Below are positions 51,478 through 60,728 of a stretch of 64,000 nt of DNA, one piece after another. The notes beneath the pieces are model-generated. The model was not told where the DNA came from, made no database searches, and saw only the letters and a list, made by a program, of their open reading frames with translations. Positions within the stretch are counted from its first letter, which is position 1. The number at the start of each line of letters is the position of its first letter. This DNA is from JBMDXB01 sp048594885 (GTDB lineage: Bacteria > Acidobacteriota > Vicinamibacteria > Vicinamibacterales > 2-12-FULL-66-21). The stretch covers positions 1 through 64,000 of the forward strand of contig JBMDXB010000051.1 in assembly GCA_048594885.1 (NCBI GenBank), read 5' to 3'. Both the position numbers and the translations under genes were made by a program.

Positions 51478-52713
51478 ATGCGTCTCGAGGATCTTCGCGC
51501 GCGGCGCATCGTCCTCGCAGCGGTCGCCGTCGGGCTCGCCGCGCGGCTCGCGTTCGGCCTCATCTACTGGGTCGGCAAACCGCTGACACACGACGAGCGT
51601 GAATACCTGGCGCTGGCGCGGAGCGTCGCGGCGGGCCGGGGATTCAGCTACGACGCGTCGCACCAGACCGGCACGAGCCAGCAGTTCGGGCGCGCGCCCG
51701 GCTACTCGCTGTTCATCGCCGCGGTGGGAGCTGCCTCGACGGATGTCGAAAGCGCGCCGACGAGGCTGAAGGTCGCGCAATCGTTCGTCGGCGCGGCGGT
51801 CGTGTGGCTGATCGCGCTGATTGCCTGGCGCGCGGCGGGACCCCGCGCAAGCATGGCCGCGGCGATGGCGGCGGCAGTTTACCCACCGCTCGTGTGGATG
51901 TGCGCGTACGTGCTCAGCGAGACGTTGTACAGCCTCGTTGCGTTGGCCGCGGCGTACACACTGGACGCTGCGATGCACCGCGCCCGCAGCCATCGCGCGG
52001 GCGGCGCCGGGACCATCGTCGCCGGACTGCTCGCCGGCTGCGCGACGCTCATCCGGCCGGTGATGCTGTTCTTCCTGCCGCTGGCGCTGTTGTGGATGCT
52101 GCGGCGGCGGCGGCCGGCGCTTGCAGTGACGCTTGTGGTCGCGGTCCTTGCCGTCGTCCTGCCGTGGACCGCGCGCAACTATCGTGTGTACGATCGCTTC
52201 GTCCTTATCGCTTCCGAGGGCGGCGTTACTTTCTGGACGGGGAACCATCCGCTGTCGCGCGGTGACGGCGATCTGGCAGCGAACCCGGAGCTGAAGCGCG
52301 CCGAGCTCGCGTTCCGCCAGTCGCATCCCGGCCTGACCGCCGAGGAACTCGAGCCGCTCTACTACCGCGACGCGTTCAGGTACATTGCCGCGAATCCCGG
52401 CTCCTGGCTGATGCTGCTGCTGAAGAAGGGATTCTACACGGTCGTCCCGGCTGGCCCGTCGTATACGCTACACTCGACGAAGTACCTGGTGGCCTCGGTC
52501 GCGTCATACCTCCTGCTGCTGCCGTTCGCGCTCGCCGGCATTCGCCGCGTGTGGAGATCCGAACGCCGGCCCGTTGCGCTGCTGCTGCTGGCCGCCTCGA
52601 TGCTGATCGCAGGATTGCTGTTCTTTCCGCAGGAGCGTTTCAGGATTCCCGTGCTCGATCCGACGATGATCGTGTGTGCCGCGGCGCTGGCGCGTGAGGA
52701 CAACCGTTCATGA
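51478..52713 (+). CDS. Polytopic glycosyltransferase of the GT39/ArnT type
   Basis: 411 aa with about ten membrane segments. The first periplasmic loop has KPLTHDEREYLALARS, placing the DE pair expected for polyprenyl-phosphate-dependent GT-C enzymes, followed by GRAPGYSLFIAAV. Such enzymes move a sugar from a lipid carrier to an outer-face acceptor. Lies between genes for lipid-linked sugar donors. Overlaps the next gene by 4 bases (ATGA). Confidence 0.82.
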   Translation: MRLEDLRARRIVLAAVAVGLAARLAFGLIYWVGKPLTHDEREYLALARSVAAGRGFSYDASHQTGTSQQFGRAPGYSLFIAAVGAASTDVESAPTRLKVAQSFVGAAVVWLIALIAWRAAGPRASMAAAMAAAVYPPLVWMCAYVLSETLYSLVALAAAYTLDAAMHRARSHRAGGAGTIVAGLLAGCATLIRPVMLFFLPLALLWMLRRRRPALAVTLVVAVLAVVLPWTARNYRVYDRFVLIASEGGVTFWTGNHPLSRGDGDLAANPELKRAELAFRQSHPGLTAEELEPLYYRDAFRYIAANPGSWLMLLLKKGFYTVVPAGPSYTLHSTKYLVASVASYLLLLPFALAGIRRVWRSERRPVALLLLAASMLIAGLLFFPQERFRIPVLDPTMIVCAAALAREDNRS

Positions 52714-53420
52714 ACGTCCTTGTCGTGACGCCGACGTACAACGAACGCGAGAATCTGCCCGTGCTCGCGCGCGGCGTCCTCGCCCACGAGGGCTTCCGCC
52801 TGCTCGTCGTCGACGATGCGTCGCCGGACGGCACGGGTGCGGTGGCCGACGATCTGGCCACGCAGCACCCGGAGCGGATCTTCGTAATGCACCGCACCGG
52901 GCAGCGCGGTCTCGGACGCTCGTACGTAGAGGGTCTCCGGCAGGCGCTTGCGATGGAGGACGTCGATCTGATCTGCCAGATGGACGCGGACCTGTCGCAC
53001 GGCCCCGAGTACCTGCCCGCGCTCGCCGCAGCGGCGGCGACGTACGACCTGGCGATCGGCTCGCGCTACATTCAGGGCATCAGCGTGGTGAATTGGCCGC
53101 TTCGCCGCATCTTTCTCAGCGCGTTCGCGAACCGCTACATCCGTGCCATCACCGGCCTGACCGTTCGCGATTGCACGAGCGGGTACCGCTGCTGGCGGCG
53201 CGAGGCCCTGCAGCGCATTCCAATCGACGCGATGGTGTCGGACGGTTACGCATTCCTCGTCGAGATGCTCTATGAGGCGTACCGGCACGGCTGCCGCATC
53301 GGCGAGGTCCCGATCATTTTCGTCGAGCGCCGGCAGGGGGAATCGAAGGTCTTGAGCGCCGGCTTCCTCGAATCGCTGATCATGCCGTGGACGCTGCGCC
53401 TGCGCGGCAAGCATGCCTGA
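52710..53420 (+). CDS. Polyprenol-monophosphomannose synthase-like glycosyltransferase
   Basis: 236 aa soluble GT2 of the DPM1/Ppm1 type. MNVLVVTPTYNERENLPVL, VVDDASPDGTGAVADDL, QMDADLSHGPEYLPAL, the substrate loop RDCTSGYRCWRREAL and FVERRQGESKVL are hallmarks. It should make polyprenyl-phospho-mannose (or a related hexose) for use by the neighbouring GT-C proteins. No membrane anchor is present. Confidence 0.9.
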   Translation: MNVLVVTPTYNERENLPVLARGVLAHEGFRLLVVDDASPDGTGAVADDLATQHPERIFVMHRTGQRGLGRSYVEGLRQALAMEDVDLICQMDADLSHGPEYLPALAAAAATYDLAIGSRYIQGISVVNWPLRRIFLSAFANRYIRAITGLTVRDCTSGYRCWRREALQRIPIDAMVSDGYAFLVEMLYEAYRHGCRIGEVPIIFVERRQGESKVLSAGFLESLIMPWTLRLRGKHA

Positions 53421-54642
53421 GATCGTCGTCATGGTGACGAGCTCGTACCCGCGCTTTCCGGGCGACAGCGTGGGGACGTTCCTCGAGCCGATCGCGAAGG
53501 CCGTGGCCGCCCGCGGCCACGAGGTGCACGTCGTCGCGCCCTGGCACCCGCTCGTCCGGCGCGGCACGGAAGAGGATGGCGTCCGCTTTCACTTCTTCAA
53601 GTACGCTCCGCTGCGGTCGCTCTACGTGTTCGGCTACGCGGCGGCGATGCGTGCCGACGTCAGCCTGAAGGCGGCGGCATGGATCGCGGCGCCGCTAGCG
53701 CTCGCCGTGGGCTGCCATGCCGCGCGCGCGGTCGCGAGGCGGCACCGGGCCACCGTGATGCACGCACATTGGGTCATTCCGGGCGGCGTGATGGCATCGG
53801 TCGCCGCACCGCAGGTACCGCTCGTTGTCAGCCTGCACGGGTCGGACGTGTATGTCGCGGAGACCGTCGCGCCGGCGCGGCTGGCCGCGCGCGCGGCCTT
53901 CCGCCGCGCCGGCTTCGTGACGGCCTGCAGCGACGACCTCGCGCGGCGCGCCATTGCCCTCGGTGCCGATCCGTCACGCATCGAGACGGTCCCGTATGGT
54001 GTCGACGTCGATCGATTCCGGCCGCGGGCAGCCGCACGAAGCGAATGGCGATCCCGGCTCGGGATTGCGGCGGATGTCCCGCTCGTGTTTGCCGCCGGAC
54101 GTCTCGTTCGCAAGAAGGGATTCGAGTATCTGATCGACGCGCTGCCGGAGGTCCCCTTCGCCATTCTGGCGCTCGCCGGGCAAGGAACCCTCGAGAAGGA
54201 GCTGCGCGCGCGCGCGTCGGTGGCCGGCGTCTCGGAGCGGGTGCGGTTCCTTGGCGACGTGCCGCAGGATGCCGTCGCGGAGTTCCTGGCCGAAGCCGAC
54301 GTCGTCGTCGCGCCGTCTGTGCGCGACGACAGCGGCAACGTGGATGGTTTTCCGAACTTCGTCCTCGAAGCGCTCGCGTCGGCGACGCCGCTGGTGACGA
54401 CCGGCGCCGGAGGCATCGGGGCGGTCGCTCACTCCGATCGGACAGCGATCGTCGTGCCGGAACGTGATGCGGACGCGCTTGCCGCCGCGCTGCGGCGCGT
54501 CATCGCGGATCCCGCCGCGGCGCGAGCGATCGGCGATCGCGGGCGTGCGCTGGTGCGCGAGGAGTTCGGTTGGGACCGAACCGCGCAGCGCTTCGAAGCC
54601 GCGTACGCGCGCGCACGCGGTTCGAGGTCCGCCCGCGTCTGA
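53413..54642 (+). CDS. Family 4 glycosyltransferase
   Basis: 409 aa GT-B enzyme. N-terminal MVTSSYPRFPGDSVGTFLEP, central RLVRKKGFEYLIDAL (nucleotide-sugar contact) and the C-terminal GNVDGFPNFVLEALASATPL with the expected E....EA spacing. It overlaps the previous gene by 8 bases and its stop overlaps the next ATG (TGATG). Probably adds a glycan residue on the cytoplasmic face. Confidence 0.9.
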   Translation: MPEIVVMVTSSYPRFPGDSVGTFLEPIAKAVAARGHEVHVVAPWHPLVRRGTEEDGVRFHFFKYAPLRSLYVFGYAAAMRADVSLKAAAWIAAPLALAVGCHAARAVARRHRATVMHAHWVIPGGVMASVAAPQVPLVVSLHGSDVYVAETVAPARLAARAAFRRAGFVTACSDDLARRAIALGADPSRIETVPYGVDVDRFRPRAAARSEWRSRLGIAADVPLVFAAGRLVRKKGFEYLIDALPEVPFAILALAGQGTLEKELRARASVAGVSERVRFLGDVPQDAVAEFLAEADVVVAPSVRDDSGNVDGFPNFVLEALASATPLVTTGAGGIGAVAHSDRTAIVVPERDADALAAALRRVIADPAAARAIGDRGRALVREEFGWDRTAQRFEAAYARARGSRSARV

Positions 54643-56594
54643 TGCTGGCGCCCATCCTCCGCGCGAGCCGGCGTGCAATTGCCGTGGCGTTTCTTGGCGG
54701 TCTCGCCGGCGTCATTTTCGTCGTCGCGGCCTACATCTGGCATCCGGGCCTCACGCTCGACATGGATCGCGAACTGCCGCGCAACCTGTCGGGCGTGTAC
54801 GGTCCCGAGCGCGATGGCCGTTTGACCTTCGCGTGGACGTCAGGCGACGCGACGCTGAGCCTGCCCGGCCTCGATAGACGGCTGCCCTGGGTGTGCTCTG
54901 TAGTGTTTCGCGGCGGACGCGCGGTTCCACCGCAACCCGCCGTCGAGCTGGCGGTGGACGGGATCCGGCTGGCGTCGAGCGTCGCGACCAACGACTACGC
55001 GGAGCTGTCCGTCACCGCGCCTGTTCGTGACCGTTCCGGACTCGTGTTGACGATCAGCGCGGCGCCGACCGTCGTGCCGGGGCCGCAGGATCCGAGGCCG
55101 CTTGGCGTGCAGGTCGATCGCCTCGCCTGCCGTCCCGAGCAGGGCCGCAGGGCGCTGCCGCCGCGCCAGGTCATGACGCGCGCCATGCTGGCGGCGGTGA
55201 TCGTCGGAGCCGCGCTCGCGATCGTCGGGATTACGCTCCCGAGCGCCGTCGGGGCCACGCTGCTCGTCGCGGCCGCCGTCGCGTTTCCGCTGACGTTCGA
55301 GGGCGCGCCCTATGGCCCGTACCTCGACCACACCGTGTGGCTTGCGCTGTGGGTCATGCTCGCGATGGTGCTCACGATCCACGCGCTGCAACGGACGACC
55401 GGGCAGCGCCTGCGCCAGACCGCGCGGTTCGTCGTCGTCTTCTCGGCGATCGTGCTGTACCTGAAAGTGGCGGGGTTGCTCCATCCCTCCAAGGCGATCG
55501 TGGACACGCTGTTCCAGGCGCATCGGCTCGAATGGGTGCTTGGAGGCCGCTACTACTTCACGCAGCCGATGCCCGGCGGTGTCACGTTCCCCTACGCGAT
55601 TGGCCTGTACGTGGTTGCGGCGCCCTGGTCAGCGCTGACCGACGACTACATGACGCTCCTGCGCGTCGTCGTCTGCGCCACCGATGCGCTCGCCGGCGCG
55701 CTGTTGTACCTGATGGTCGTCCGGACGCGAGGCGATCGACTCGCCGGCGCGATTGCGGCGGCCCTCGTTGCCGTAGCACCGCTCTCGTTCTGGTTCACTG
55801 GGAACGGCAACCTGACGAACGCATTTGCGCAGTCGGTCGCGACGATCGTCGTGGCGGCGGCAACAGTGCTTCCGCTGCGGGCAGGACAACCGTGGCAGTT
55901 CCTGCTGCTGACCGCAGTTGTCGCGATCGCGTTTCTCTCCCACATCGCCACGTTCGCCCTTCTCGGATTTACGCTCTGCGCGCTCGTCGTGCTGTTCCTC
56001 GCGCGCGGCGGGCCGGCGCTGCGCGGCCCCGCGCTACGCATTGCGGCAGCGACGGTCATCGCCCTGTTGGTTTCGGTCGCGCTGTATTACGGGCACTTCG
56101 GAGACGTCTACAAACGTGCCCTCGGCGTCAGGGCGGAGGCGCCTTCGAGCGCGCCGGCACAGGCGCCCCGGCCGGCTGCAGACGCGCCTCGAGGGACGCC
56201 GCCGCCGTTCTACGCGCGCTCGGCCGACGCGCTCGATCTCACCCGCAGGTCGCTCGGCTGGCCGATGCTCCTCCTCGCCGCGATGGGCGTGCCGTTCGTC
56301 TGGGCGAGAGGCCACGGCCGCGATCGTCTCGCAGCGGCGGTGACGGCGTGGGCCGTCGCCTACCTCGCATTCTTCGCCGTCGGCGTGATGCGCGTCGGCT
56401 CCGACTTCCAGCGGTACTCGTACGAGTTCGTCGGCCGCGTGACGCTGGCGACGTATCCGGCAGCCGCAATCCTGGCGGGTCACGGCGCCGTCTGGCTGTG
56501 GCGCGGACGGCTCGTGCTGCGGCTCGTCGCCGTGGGGCTGCTCCTGCTCGCTGTAGTCGCCGGTGCCCGCGAGTGGATCTCCTGGCTCGTATGA
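54642..56594 (+). CDS. Large polytopic membrane protein, possible GT-C-type sugar transferase
   Basis: 650 aa. One N-terminal membrane segment is followed by a soluble beta-rich domain (about residues 45-170) and roughly ten membrane segments. No firm family motif is seen; general layout and context suggest a GT-C enzyme or a glycan export component. A proline/alanine-rich loop (about 525-550) lies in the second half. ATG 54642 shares one base with the preceding stop. Confidence 0.65.
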   Translation: MLAPILRASRRAIAVAFLGGLAGVIFVVAAYIWHPGLTLDMDRELPRNLSGVYGPERDGRLTFAWTSGDATLSLPGLDRRLPWVCSVVFRGGRAVPPQPAVELAVDGIRLASSVATNDYAELSVTAPVRDRSGLVLTISAAPTVVPGPQDPRPLGVQVDRLACRPEQGRRALPPRQVMTRAMLAAVIVGAALAIVGITLPSAVGATLLVAAAVAFPLTFEGAPYGPYLDHTVWLALWVMLAMVLTIHALQRTTGQRLRQTARFVVVFSAIVLYLKVAGLLHPSKAIVDTLFQAHRLEWVLGGRYYFTQPMPGGVTFPYAIGLYVVAAPWSALTDDYMTLLRVVVCATDALAGALLYLMVVRTRGDRLAGAIAAALVAVAPLSFWFTGNGNLTNAFAQSVATIVVAAATVLPLRAGQPWQFLLLTAVVAIAFLSHIATFALLGFTLCALVVLFLARGGPALRGPALRIAAATVIALLVSVALYYGHFGDVYKRALGVRAEAPSSAPAQAPRPAADAPRGTPPPFYARSADALDLTRRSLGWPMLLLAAMGVPFVWARGHGRDRLAAAVTAWAVAYLAFFAVGVMRVGSDFQRYSYEFVGRVTLATYPAAAILAGHGAVWLWRGRLVLRLVAVGLLLLAVVAGAREWISWLV

Positions 56595-56627
56595 GGGCAT
56601 CCAACACCCTGCGCCACGGCGCCGCGC

Positions 56628-56656
56628 TTGCCTTGAAGTCCAACGGACGCTAACAT
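56628..56656 (+). promoter_or_regulatory. Possible promoter for the distal glycan genes
   Basis: -35 TTGCCT (56628-56633), 17-base spacer, -10 TAACAT (56651-56656), each 4 of 6. It lies in the only sizeable gap (75 bases) of the glycan cluster, 14 bases before the next ATG. Confidence 0.35.
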
Positions 56657-56669
56657 TTACGGTTCATTC

Positions 56670-57461
56670 ATGGCGCAGGCTGCGACTGCCCGACGACGAG
56701 GGCTCAGTGTGTTCTTTCCCGCGTACAACGACAGCGGGACGATCGCCAGCCTCGTGATCACCGCCCTGCAAAGCGCCAGGGGCCTGACGCCCGACTGCGA
56801 AGTCATCATCATCAACGACGGCAGTGCGGATGCGACCGCCGCCATCGCCAACGAGCTTGCGGAGAAGTACCCCGAGGTCCGCGTCGTTCACCACGAGAGG
56901 AACCGCGGTTACGGCGGCGCGCTGCGCAGCGGCTTCGCCGCCGCGACGCGGGAGCTGATTTTCTACACTGACGGCGACGCACAGTACGACCCGGCGGAAA
57001 TGGCGCTGCTCTGGCAGCGCTTCGACGACAACGTCGATCTCGTGAACGGCTACAAGATCAGCCGGTCGGATCCGCTGCACCGCATCGTCATCGGGCGCAT
57101 CTACCATCACACCGTCAAGCTGCTCTTCGGCCTCAAGGTCCGTGACGTCGACTGCGATTTCCGGCTGATGCGCCGTACCATCTTCGATCGCGTCACGCTC
57201 GAGAAGAACAGCGGCGTGATCTGCCTGGAGATGATGAAGAAGATCCAGGACGCCGGCTTCCGCATCGCGGAAGTGCCCGTGCACCATTACCACCGTGCGT
57301 ACGGCCGCTCGCAATTCTTCAACTTCGGGCGTCTCGTCAAGACGGCGGTGGACGTCGGCAAGCTGTGGATCGAGCTGGTGATCCGCCGCGAGCACCTGCG
57401 TCGTCCGTCACCGTCTCGAGCCGAGGGAGCGACGGCGACCGCGCGCGGAGATCGCCGGTGA
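56670..57461 (+). CDS. Family 2 glycosyltransferase
   Basis: 263 aa soluble GT-A enzyme. LSVFFPAYNDSGTIASLV, IIINDGSADATAAIA, YTDGDAQYDPAEMALL and DVDCDFRLMRRTIFD are the nucleotide- and metal-binding blocks of the polyprenyl-phosphate glycosyltransferase subgroup. The start codon follows a candidate promoter and the stop overlaps the epimerase start (GTGA). Confidence 0.9.
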   Translation: MAQAATARRRGLSVFFPAYNDSGTIASLVITALQSARGLTPDCEVIIINDGSADATAAIANELAEKYPEVRVVHHERNRGYGGALRSGFAAATRELIFYTDGDAQYDPAEMALLWQRFDDNVDLVNGYKISRSDPLHRIVIGRIYHHTVKLLFGLKVRDVDCDFRLMRRTIFDRVTLEKNSGVICLEMMKKIQDAGFRIAEVPVHHYHRAYGRSQFFNFGRLVKTAVDVGKLWIELVIRREHLRRPSPSRAEGATATARGDRR

Positions 57462-58489
57462 TCTCGCGCGCGGACGGCTATCGCGAGTTTTACCGGGGAC
57501 GGCGCGTGCTCATCACCGGCGGGCTGGGCTTTATCGGCAGCAACCTCGCCCGCCAGCTCGTCGATCTCGGCGCGGACGTGCTGATCGTCGACAGCGTCAT
57601 CCCCGATTACGGCGGGAACTTCTTCAACCTCGACGGCATCGCCGATCGCGTGCGGGTGAACATCGCCGATATCCGCATGGGCAGCACGATGAACACGCTC
57701 GTCCGCGGCCAGGACGTCATCTTCAACCTTGCCGGCCAGGTGAGCCACATCGACAGCATGCTCGATCCGCATACCGATCTCGAGATCAACTGTCGAGCGC
57801 AATTATCGATGCTCGAGGCGTGCCGCAATCACAATCGGAACGTGCGCGTGGTCTACGCCGGGACGCGGCAGGTCTACGGCCGTCCGGAACATCTTCCGGT
57901 CGACGAGCGCCACCTCGTCGCGCCGGCCGACATCAACGGCATCAACAAGGCCGCCGGCGAGTACTACCACCTGCTGTACAACAACGTCTTCGGCATCCGC
58001 GCATCGTCACTGAGGCTGACGAACGTCTACGGCCCGCGGCAACTGATCAAGCACAATCGTCAGGGATTCATCGGGTGGTTCATCCGCCTCGCGATCGAGG
58101 ACGGCGAGATTCAGATCTTCGGAGACGGTTCGCAGCTTCGCGACTTCGTCTACGTCGACGACGCGGCAGATGCGTTCCTGAGAGCGGGCGCGCTGGATCT
58201 CTGCGACGGCGAGGTGTTCAACGTCGGCGGCGGCGAGCCAATCAGCCATCGCGATCTCGTCAACCTGCTGATCGACGTCGCCGACTCGGGGCGCGTCCGT
58301 TACGTCGAGTGGCCGGCCGAAAAGAAGCGCATCGACATCGGCAGCTTCTACTCGAACTCCACGAAGTTCCGAAATGCGACCGGTTGGGTGCCGAACGTGG
58401 ACCTCCGCGACGGTTTGCGGCGCACGGTTGAGTTCTACCGCGCACACTTCGACAAGTACGTTGAGCCGCCGGCGGAGGTCACGCTGTGA
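57458..58489 (+). CDS. NAD-dependent nucleotide-sugar epimerase/dehydratase (extended SDR)
   Basis: 343 aa from GTG 57458. The NAD loop is GGLGFIG (21-27), and FGDGSQLRDFVYVDDAADAF is the usual substrate-side motif. The catalytic YxxxK reads NGINK (N160, K164), so the general-base tyrosine is replaced by asparagine, while the following lysine is kept. I have seen the NGINK variant as a feature of a subgroup, so it may be a family trait and not a broken enzyme. Probably acts on a UDP- or GDP-sugar for the glycan made by this cluster; the exact reaction is unknown. Confidence 0.87.
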   Translation: MISRADGYREFYRGRRVLITGGLGFIGSNLARQLVDLGADVLIVDSVIPDYGGNFFNLDGIADRVRVNIADIRMGSTMNTLVRGQDVIFNLAGQVSHIDSMLDPHTDLEINCRAQLSMLEACRNHNRNVRVVYAGTRQVYGRPEHLPVDERHLVAPADINGINKAAGEYYHLLYNNVFGIRASSLRLTNVYGPRQLIKHNRQGFIGWFIRLAIEDGEIQIFGDGSQLRDFVYVDDAADAFLRAGALDLCDGEVFNVGGGEPISHRDLVNLLIDVADSGRVRYVEWPAEKKRIDIGSFYSNSTKFRNATGWVPNVDLRDGLRRTVEFYRAHFDKYVEPPAEVTL

Positions 58490-59574
58490 TCCAGTTTCTG
58501 CAGCTCACGCTGCACGAGGACGCGGCGGCCGTTCGCGCCGCAATCGATCGCGTGGTCGATCGCGGCTGGTTCGTGCTCGGACCCGAGCTCGACGCATTCG
58601 AGCGCGAATTCGCGTCGGCAACAGGCGCGAGTCACGCGGTTGGCGTCGGCACGGGCACGGATGCGCTCGCGATCGCGCTGCGGGCGCTCGACATCGGTCG
58701 GGTCGACGTGGTGATTACTTCGCCGATGTCGGCCGCTTACACGGCGCTCGCCATCTTGATGGCCGGCGCGCGGCCGGTGTTCGCGGACATCGACGCGAAG
58801 CGGCTGACGCTCGATCCGGAGGCAACCGCCGCGGCCATCACGCCGCGAACGAAAGCGATCATGCCGGTCCACCTGTACGGCCAGGCCGCCGACATGCCGG
58901 CGCTCGCCGCGGTCGCCGAACAGCACCAGCTCGCCATCGTCGAGGACTGTTGTCAGGCGCACCTGGCCACGTGCGCAGGTCGTCCGGTGGGCAGCTTCGG
59001 CGTAGCCGCCGCCTACAGCTTCTATCCCACGAAGAACCTCGGCGCGCTCGGCGACGGTGGCGCGCTCACGACGAACAACGCGGCACTTGCCGCCCGCGCG
59101 AAGCGTCTGCGGAACGGCGGACAGACGGACCGCTATCATCACGGCGAGTTCGGCGTGAACTCCAGGCTCGACGAGATACAGGCGGCGATCCTTCGCGCGC
59201 GGCTGCCGTTCATGCCGGCGTGGACCGGTGCACGCCGGCGCCTCGCGGCGGCATACCGTCGGGCGCTGTCGGACACCTCGGACATCATGGTGCCGCCCGA
59301 ACTCGACGCCGGACACGTCTATCACCTCTTCCCCGTGCTCAGCCGCGATCGCTCCGCTGTGCAGGTAAGGCTGCGTGAGGCGGGCATCGAGACGCTGATC
59401 CACTATCCGGTTCCCATCCCCAGGCAGCCGGCACTTGCGAGCGAGTTCCCGGCGCGGTGCCCGAACGCCGATCGCGTGTGCGCCGAGGTCTTTTCCCTGC
59501 CGCTGCATCCCGCGCTGCCGATCGACGCGACGCTGCAGGTTGCGGATGCGCTGCACGCAAAGACAGGACGTTGA
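58486..59574 (+). CDS. DegT/DnrJ/EryC1-type sugar aminotransferase
   Basis: 362 aa PLP enzyme that transaminates keto-sugar nucleotides. The PLP lysine is K183 in SFYPTKNLGALGDGG; VEDCCQAH carries the ring-stacking aspartate (D154), and GVNSRLDEIQAAIL follows. GTG 58486 overlaps the epimerase stop. Epimerase plus aminotransferase suggests an amino sugar in the glycan. Confidence 0.93.
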   Translation: MIQFLQLTLHEDAAAVRAAIDRVVDRGWFVLGPELDAFEREFASATGASHAVGVGTGTDALAIALRALDIGRVDVVITSPMSAAYTALAILMAGARPVFADIDAKRLTLDPEATAAAITPRTKAIMPVHLYGQAADMPALAAVAEQHQLAIVEDCCQAHLATCAGRPVGSFGVAAAYSFYPTKNLGALGDGGALTTNNAALAARAKRLRNGGQTDRYHHGEFGVNSRLDEIQAAILRARLPFMPAWTGARRRLAAAYRRALSDTSDIMVPPELDAGHVYHLFPVLSRDRSAVQVRLREAGIETLIHYPVPIPRQPALASEFPARCPNADRVCAEVFSLPLHPALPIDATLQVADALHAKTGR

Positions 59575-60713
59575 CGCACGACGACGCGCCACGCCGGCGG
59601 GTACGGCGCCTCACGATCTTCTTCGCCATTGCTGCGGTGCAGTTCGGGATCTTCGAGACGGCGCTGCGCGTCTGGGGAAGCTCCGAGGCCGCGCCGGCGT
59701 TTCAGGGGCTCTTCGCCCGCGATCCCGACCTCGGATTCCGCTTGAAGCCGGGGGCGCGGACTCGCTATCGCACCGCCGAGTTCGACACCGACATCGCCGT
59801 CAACAACGCCGGCGTCCGCGACAACGAAGACCTCGGTCCGAAGGCGCCCGACGAGCGGCGCATCGTGATGCTCGGCGATTCGCTGGTGCTCTCGGTGCAA
59901 GTGCCGTTCGAGCAGACTTTCGGCGAGCTCCTCGAAGCGCGGCTGAACAGCCGCCGCGACGGCTATCGCTACCGCGTGATCAACGCCGGCGTGCAGGGCT
60001 ACGGGCCAGTTCACGAACGCGAGTTCTTCAGGAAGACGGCCGCAACGCTCGCGCCGGACATCGTGCTCACGTCCATCTTCGTCGGCAACGATGCGGAGGA
60101 GGCGTACAACAACCGTTTCGGGCTTCGTCCGGCAGAACAGCCGGGCGTGGAGTCTCTCAGGCAACGCATCCTCACACCGCTGCGGCGGCTGGTGCGGAAC
60201 AGCATGGTCCTGCAGATCCTGCGTTTGCGCATGACGGCGGCGACCGATCGATTCACGACCCGCCTCGCCCCGCCGGAGCCTCCGCTCCAGAGCTACGCCG
60301 CATCGCCGGCGCCGCGAATTGCGGAAGGCATCCGGATCGCGCGCGATTGCGTCCGGGACATTGCCGCGCACGCGGCCCAACTCGGCGCGAAGACCGGCGT
60401 GATCCTGATGCCGGCGCGATTCCAGGTCGATGACGGCGACTATGGCCGGTTGAAGGAGATCGTGCGCTCCACCGGCGGCGAACTCGTGCGCGATGCGGCG
60501 ACCGGGCGCTTCGAGGCGGCGTTCGCGGAACTGGCGCTGCCGCGCGTCGATCCGCTGCCGGAGCTCCGCGCGGCGGCACGAGGCCCTGATTTGTTCTTTC
60601 AGCAGAACGTGCACCTGACGCCTCGCGGGCATGAAATCCTGGCGGGCGTGCTCGAGCGCTTTCTCGACGAGAGCGGCCTGCTGAAGGCGCCGGAGCCGTC
60701 CGCCGCGCGTTGA
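59571..60713 (+). CDS. Membrane-anchored SGNH-fold protein (AlgX/AlgJ-like acetylation partner)
   Basis: 380 aa from TTG 59571 (overlapping the aminotransferase stop as TTGA). One N-terminal membrane anchor (LTIFFAIAAVQFGIFETAL), then an SGNH-hydrolase fold: GDSLVLS (102-108, serine S104), NAGVQGYGP, FVGND and HLTPRGHE. The aspartate three residues before the final histidine is glutamine here (QNVHL), so catalysis may rely on a Ser-His pair. Together with the adjacent MBOAT protein it probably O-acetylates the glycan in the periplasm. Confidence 0.78.
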   Translation: MTHDDAPRRRVRRLTIFFAIAAVQFGIFETALRVWGSSEAAPAFQGLFARDPDLGFRLKPGARTRYRTAEFDTDIAVNNAGVRDNEDLGPKAPDERRIVMLGDSLVLSVQVPFEQTFGELLEARLNSRRDGYRYRVINAGVQGYGPVHEREFFRKTAATLAPDIVLTSIFVGNDAEEAYNNRFGLRPAEQPGVESLRQRILTPLRRLVRNSMVLQILRLRMTAATDRFTTRLAPPEPPLQSYAASPAPRIAEGIRIARDCVRDIAAHAAQLGAKTGVILMPARFQVDDGDYGRLKEIVRSTGGELVRDAATGRFEAAFAELALPRVDPLPELRAAARGPDLFFQQNVHLTPRGHEILAGVLERFLDESGLLKAPEPSAAR

Positions 60714-60728
60714 CGCCGGCATCTCTCG

